DNA of 26,553 nucleotides from Rhodocyclaceae bacterium (GTDB lineage: Bacteria > Pseudomonadota > Gammaproteobacteria > Burkholderiales > Rhodocyclaceae): NCBI GenBank assembly GCA_018262875.1, contig JADFDL010000003.1, positions 1 to 26,553 on the forward strand, given 5' to 3'. How positions within the stretch are numbered: position 1 is the stretch's first letter; each line of letters opens with the position of its first letter. Positions 23,552 to 26,553 of this stretch are shown here, in pieces. The notes under the pieces were generated by a model that worked only from the letters and a program-made list of their open reading frames with translations, did not search any database and was not told the origin of the DNA. A program made the translations under genes and the position numbers.

Positions 23552-24829
23552 CTAGAAACTTGAGAAAACGCCACCGGCAGCGGCAAAGGTGGCGGCCAGA
23601 TCAGCTTCGCTGTGTGCCGCCGAGACGAAGCCGGCCTCGAAGGCCGAGGGCGCGAAATACACGCCTTTTTCCAGCATGGCGTGGAAAAAACGGTTGAAGA
23701 CCTCCTTGTCGCATTCCATCACCTCGGCGTAGCTCGTCGGCGGCGCGGAGCGGAAATACAGGCCGAACATGCCGCCGACCGCCTGGGCGCTGAAGGTCAC
23801 GCCGTGCTGCTTCGCCTCCGCCTGCAGGCCGTCCATCAGGCGCAGCGTCTTTGCGGCAAGCTGCTCGTAGAAGCCGGGCTGCGAGACGAGCTTGAGGGTG
23901 GCGAGGCCTGCCGCCACCGCCACCGGGCTGCCGGACAGCGTGCCGGCCTGATACACCGGGCCCAATGGAGCGATCTTCTCCATGATGTCGCGCCGTCCGC
24001 CGAAGGCGCCCACCGGCATGCCGCCGCCGATTACCTTGCCCAGGGTGGTGAGGTCGGGCCGGATGCCGTAGTGGCCCTGCGCGCCGGTCAGGCCGACGCG
24101 GAAGCCGGTCATCACTTCGTCGAAGATCAGCACGGCGCCATGTTGCGTGCACAGCCGGCGCATGGCCTGGAGGAACGCGGGCTTCGGCGCGATGAGGTTC
24201 ATGTTGCCGACCACCGGCTCGACGATCACCGCGGCGATCCGGTCGCCGGCCTTGGCGAAAGTGTCCTCGAGCTGCTGGACGTCGTTGTAGTCGAGCACCA
24301 GGGTGTGCTTGGCGAAATCCGCCGGCACGCCGCCCGAGGAGGGATTGCCGAAGGTGAGCGCGCCGGAGCCGGCCTTCACCAGCAGGCTGTCGGCATGGCC
24401 GTGGTAGCAGCCTTCGAACTTGACGATGTCGTCGCGGCCGGTGAAGCCGCGCGCGAGGCGGATGGCGCTCATCGTCGCTTCGGTGCCGGAGGACACCAGG
24501 CGCACCATCTCCAGTCCGGGCAGCAGTTGTGTCAGCAACTCGGCCATCTCGACCTCGGCTTCCGTCGGTGCGCCGAAAGTCAGTCCCCGCACTACGGCGT
24601 CCTGTACCGCTTTTATCACCTCGGGATGGGCATGACCGAGCACCAGCGGCCCCCATGAGCCGACGTAGTCGATATAGCGCTTGCCGTCGGCGTCCCAGAC
24701 GCAGGGGCCTTCGCCGCGCGTGAAGAAACGCGGCGTGCCGCCGACCGAGCGGAAGGCGCGCACCGGGGAATTGACGCCGCCGGGAATGGTCTTCTGGGCG
24801 CGGATGAAGAGTTCTTCGTTCTTGTTCAT
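23552..24829 (-). CDS. hemL: Glutamate-1-semialdehyde 2,1-aminomutase HemL
   Basis: A 425-residue PLP enzyme that converts glutamate-1-semialdehyde to 5-aminolevulinate, the committed precursor of haem and other tetrapyrroles in the C5 pathway. Diagnostic segments are [11 protein letters not shown] (16-26), [15 protein letters not shown] (113-127), [21 protein letters not shown] (D237) and the PLP lysine K265 in [30 protein letters not shown] follows. The length and K265 position equal those of the E. coli enzyme. The start ATG overlaps the thiE stop by 4 bases, so it is translated as the last gene of thiD-thiE-hemL. Three haem- or PLP-related neighbours in one operon is a common order in betaproteobacteria, as I recall. 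Confidence 0.98.
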   Translation of the reverse strand: MNKNEELFIRAQKTIPGGVNSPVRAFRSVGGTPRFFTRGEGPCVWDADGKRYIDYVGSWGPLVLGHAHPEVIKAVQDAVVRGLTFGAPTEAEVEMAELLTQLLPGLEMVRLVSSGTEATMSAIRLARGFTGRDDIVKFEGCYHGHADSLLVKAGSGALTFGNPSSGGVPADFAKHTLVLDYNDVQQLEDTFAKAGDRIAAVIVEPVVGNMNLIAPKPAFLQAMRRLCTQHGAVLIFDEVMTGFRVGLTGAQGHYGIRPDLTTLGKVIGGGMPVGAFGGRRDIMEKIAPLGPVYQAGTLSGSPVAVAAGLATLKLVSQPGFYEQLAAKTLRLMDGLQAEAKQHGVTFSAQAVGGMFGLYFRSAPPTSYAEVMECDKEVFNRFFHAMLEKGVYFAPSAFEAGFVSAAHSEADLAATFAAAGGVFSSF

Positions 24830-25455
24830 GATATGACTCGCTCTGAAAACAGTCGGGTATAGGAAATGGCCCGGGCCCGCATGTCCGGCGCCTCGAACAG
24901 ATCGGAAATCACCGCCAGCAGGTCGACGCCGGCGGCGATCAGCTGCGGGGCGTTCTGCAGCGTGATGCCGCCGATGGCGCAGACCGGCAGGCCGAGTTCC
25001 GCACGGGCTTCGCCCGGCAAAGTCAGCGGCGCCCGCACGGCGGCGGGCTTGGTCGGCGAGGCGAAGAAGCTGCCGAAGGCGATGTAGTCGGCGCCGATGC
25101 GCCCGGCTTCCCGCGCCCGTTCCATCTCGTCGTAGCAGGAGACGCCGAGCAGTTTTCCCGGGCCGAGCGCGGCGCGGGCGGCGGCCAGATCGCCGTCCTC
25201 GCGGCCGAGGTGGGCGCCGTCGGCGCCGATGTCCAGGGCCAATGCCAGATCGTCGTTGATGACGAGCGGCACCCCATGCTGGCGGCACAGCCCGAGCAGG
25301 GCCAGGGCCTGCTCGCGCCGCCGCGCCGCGCCGGCCGTCTTGTTGCGATACTGGACCAGCACCGCACCGCCTTCGAGGGTCCGGCCCGTGCGGTGCAGCA
25401 GGTCGGCCGTATCGGCGAGATCCGGGGTGACGGCGTAGAGGCCCTTAAGCTTCAT
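24826..25455 (-). CDS. thiE: Thiamine-phosphate synthase ThiE
   Basis: A 209-residue TIM-barrel enzyme that joins HMP pyrophosphate to thiazole phosphate, giving thiamine phosphate. Motifs are LYAVTPD at the start, VQYRNK (34-39), INDD (66-69) for pyrophosphate and Mg2+, GAHLGRED (80-87), the [10 protein letters not shown] loop (127-136) and AIGGI (160-164). The start at 25455 is chosen because [10 protein letters not shown] is the usual N-terminus and GAGG lies directly upstream; the frame is open further upstream only through thiD. It overlaps the thiD 3' end by 11 bases and hemL by 4. No thiC, thiG or TPP riboswitch is visible in the window. Confidence 0.96.
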   Translation of the reverse strand: MKLKGLYAVTPDLADTADLLHRTGRTLEGGAVLVQYRNKTAGAARRREQALALLGLCRQHGVPLVINDDLALALDIGADGAHLGREDGDLAAARAALGPGKLLGVSCYDEMERAREAGRIGADYIAFGSFFASPTKPAAVRAPLTLPGEARAELGLPVCAIGGITLQNAPQLIAAGVDLLAVISDLFEAPDMRARAISYTRLFSERVIS

Positions 25456-26278
25456 CCTCGGGCCCGGGCTCGCGCGCCCAGAAGAATCGATCGGGCAGGT
25501 ATTGGCCCATGCCGGGCCGGAAACCGTTGGCAAGCGCCTGCCAGGTGTAATCCTGCGCATCGCGCACCGCCTCGGCGATGTCGAGGCCGTTCGCCAGGTT
25601 GGCGGCGATCGCCGAAGCGAGCGTGCAGCCGGAGCCATGGTAGCTGCCGGGCAGGCGCTCCCAGGAATCGGCGCGGATCAGGCCGTTTTCCCCGTAGAGG
25701 GTATTGACGACCTGGGCGCTGTGCTCGTGGGTGCCGGTGATGAGGACGAACTCGGTACCGGCGCCGATCAGGCGCCGCGCGCATTCCGCCAGGCCGGGGT
25801 GGTCGTCGTCGTTATCCTCCTCCTGTACCATGCGGCGCGCTTCGAGACTGTTCGGCGTGAGCAGCGTGGTCTGGGGCAGCAGCAGTTCGCGCATGGCGGC
25901 GATCATGTCCTCGCTGGCCAGCTCGTCGCCGCGGCCGGACGCCAGCACCGGATCGAGGATGAGCGGGATCTCGGGATAATCGGAAATGATTTCCGCGATG
26001 GCGGCGATATTTTCCACGCTGCCGAGCATGCCGATCTTGAAGGCCGCCACCGGCATGTCCTCGAGCAGGGCACGCGCCTGGTCGGCCACCCAGTCGGCAT
26101 CGATCGCCATGGCATCCTCGACGCCGGCCGAGTCCTGCACGGTCAGCGCGGTGAGCACGGAGAGCGGGTGGCAGCCCATGCTGGAGAGCGTCATGATGTC
26201 GGCCTGGAGGCCGGCGCCGCCGGAAGGATCGGAGGCGGCGAAAACCATGACGATGGGGGGAAGCAGGTCCTGGGGCAT
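25445..26278 (-). CDS. thiD: HMP/HMP-phosphate kinase ThiD
   Basis: A 277-residue ribokinase-fold enzyme that phosphorylates hydroxymethylpyrimidine and then its phosphate, supplying HMP-PP to ThiE. Signatures are FAASDPSGGAGLQADI (13-28), TALTVQDSAGV (43-53), LDPVLASGRGDEL (108-120), TPNSLEARRM and the anion-hole GSGCTLASAIAANLA (215-229). The length is slightly above the E. coli protein (266). It heads the thiD-thiE-hemL operon and is divergent from rubredoxin across 67 bp. No clear Shine-Dalgarno sequence precedes the ATG, and no TPP riboswitch can fit in the 67-bp leader region. Confidence 0.96.
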   Translation of the reverse strand: MPQDLLPPIVMVFAASDPSGGAGLQADIMTLSSMGCHPLSVLTALTVQDSAGVEDAMAIDADWVADQARALLEDMPVAAFKIGMLGSVENIAAIAEIISDYPEIPLILDPVLASGRGDELASEDMIAAMRELLLPQTTLLTPNSLEARRMVQEEDNDDDHPGLAECARRLIGAGTEFVLITGTHEHSAQVVNTLYGENGLIRADSWERLPGSYHGSGCTLASAIAANLANGLDIAEAVRDAQDYTWQALANGFRPGMGQYLPDRFFWAREPGPEDEA

Positions 26279-26345
26279 GGGGGTCCGGCTGGCACGGCCG
26301 GAGACGAATGAGTAGACTGCCCTGATTTTAACCGAGAACGTCCCA

Positions 26346-26528
26346 ATGACGGCCGCTGCGCCTTATCGCTCCTGGATATGCCTGATCTGCGGTTTTATTT
26401 ACGATGAGGCTGCGGGTCTTCCGGAGGAGGGAATCCCGCCCGGAACCCGCTGGGAGGAGGTGCCGCCCGACTGGGTTTGCCCCGAGTGCGGTGCGCGCAA
26501 GGAGGATTTCGAACTGGTTGAAATCTGA
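26346..26528 (+). CDS. Rubredoxin
   Basis: A 60-residue iron-only electron carrier. Four cysteines bind one Fe: C12 and C15 in CLICG, and C45 and C48 in CPECG. The conserved aromatic core is present (YDEAAG, GTRWEEVPPDWVCP). The N-terminal extension of about 9 residues is small. It probably passes electrons to an oxygenase, oxidase or peroxide/superoxide-reducing enzyme; the partner is not in view. It is divergent from thiD. The 67-bp gap has no convincing promoter. The next gene, if any, starts beyond the window edge (the 25 bases after the stop hold no identifiable feature). Confidence 0.97.
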   Translation: MTAAAPYRSWICLICGFIYDEAAGLPEEGIPPGTRWEEVPPDWVCPECGARKEDFELVEI

Positions 26529-26553
26529 ACCAGCGTGTCAAAGTTGGCATGGA

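Noticed and set aside
26290..26306. Perfect TGGCACG resembling a sigma-54 -24 element before rubredoxin
   Set aside because: The bases at the -12 position are GAGA in place of TTGC, and the GC doublet is missing at the required spacing.
1..26553. CRISPR array, insertion sequence, transposase, prophage or restriction-system genes
   Set aside because: I looked on both strands and found no regularly spaced short repeats, transposase motifs or phage genes; the only tandem repeats are within the RTX coding sequence.

Overview
This 26.5 kb window is GC-rich chromosomal DNA with ordinary housekeeping gene content. It most likely comes from a betaproteobacterium, probably the Rhodocyclales (Azoarcus/Thauera/Dechloromonas-like). 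That placement rests on remembered gene order (rep next to a c5-type cytochrome; hemL-thiE-thiD next to a rubredoxin) and on protein style, not on a search. Coding density is very high. No gene-free stretch exceeds 300 bases; the longest is 266 bp, at 9553-9818.

Layout: (1) 1-2114: the C-terminal half of the Rep DNA helicase faces a membrane-anchored di-haem cytochrome c5-type protein across a perfect GC-rich inverted repeat, followed by a tRNA-Arg(CCG) with its own promoter. (2) 2120-4122, minus strand: a LuxR-type HTH regulator, an 84-residue unknown protein and the MscL mechanosensitive channel, which carries a CPHC-x10-CPHC tail. (3) 4253-6469: an AsmA-family envelope protein. (4) 6474-12512, the most distinctive region: a type I secretion ABC transporter and membrane-fusion protein, divergent from an 897-residue RTX protein. 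The RTX protein has three tandem ~155-residue repeats and a duplicated 136-residue RTX module. The shared upstream region is AT-rich and holds a sigma-54-like -24/-12 element with a dyad over the -12 and start region. No outer-membrane TolC-type partner is present here. (5) 12518-13258, minus strand: a Sir2 deacylase with an incomplete zinc-ligand set.

(6) 13311-22881: nine genes in one direction with very small gaps: uppP, a Ycf46-like AAA+ ATPase, a YqiA-like hydrolase, a methyltransferase, an RNase II-family nuclease, a TonB-like protein, aroE, mtgA and mgtE. Four junctions are 4-nt ATGA overlaps. UppP (lipid carrier recycling) and MtgA (glycan polymerisation) both serve cell-wall synthesis, but the group as a whole looks like a packed housekeeping run rather than one pathway. 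(7) 22831-26278, minus strand: a GNAT acetyltransferase whose 3' end overlaps mgtE by 51 bp, then hemL, thiE and thiD, read as thiD-thiE-hemL with overlapping ends. (8) 26346-26528: rubredoxin, divergent from thiD.

The best candidate for something little described is the RTX protein with its repeat architecture and apparent sigma-54 control. The transporter/adaptor pair beside it is a standard family and is the likely exporter.
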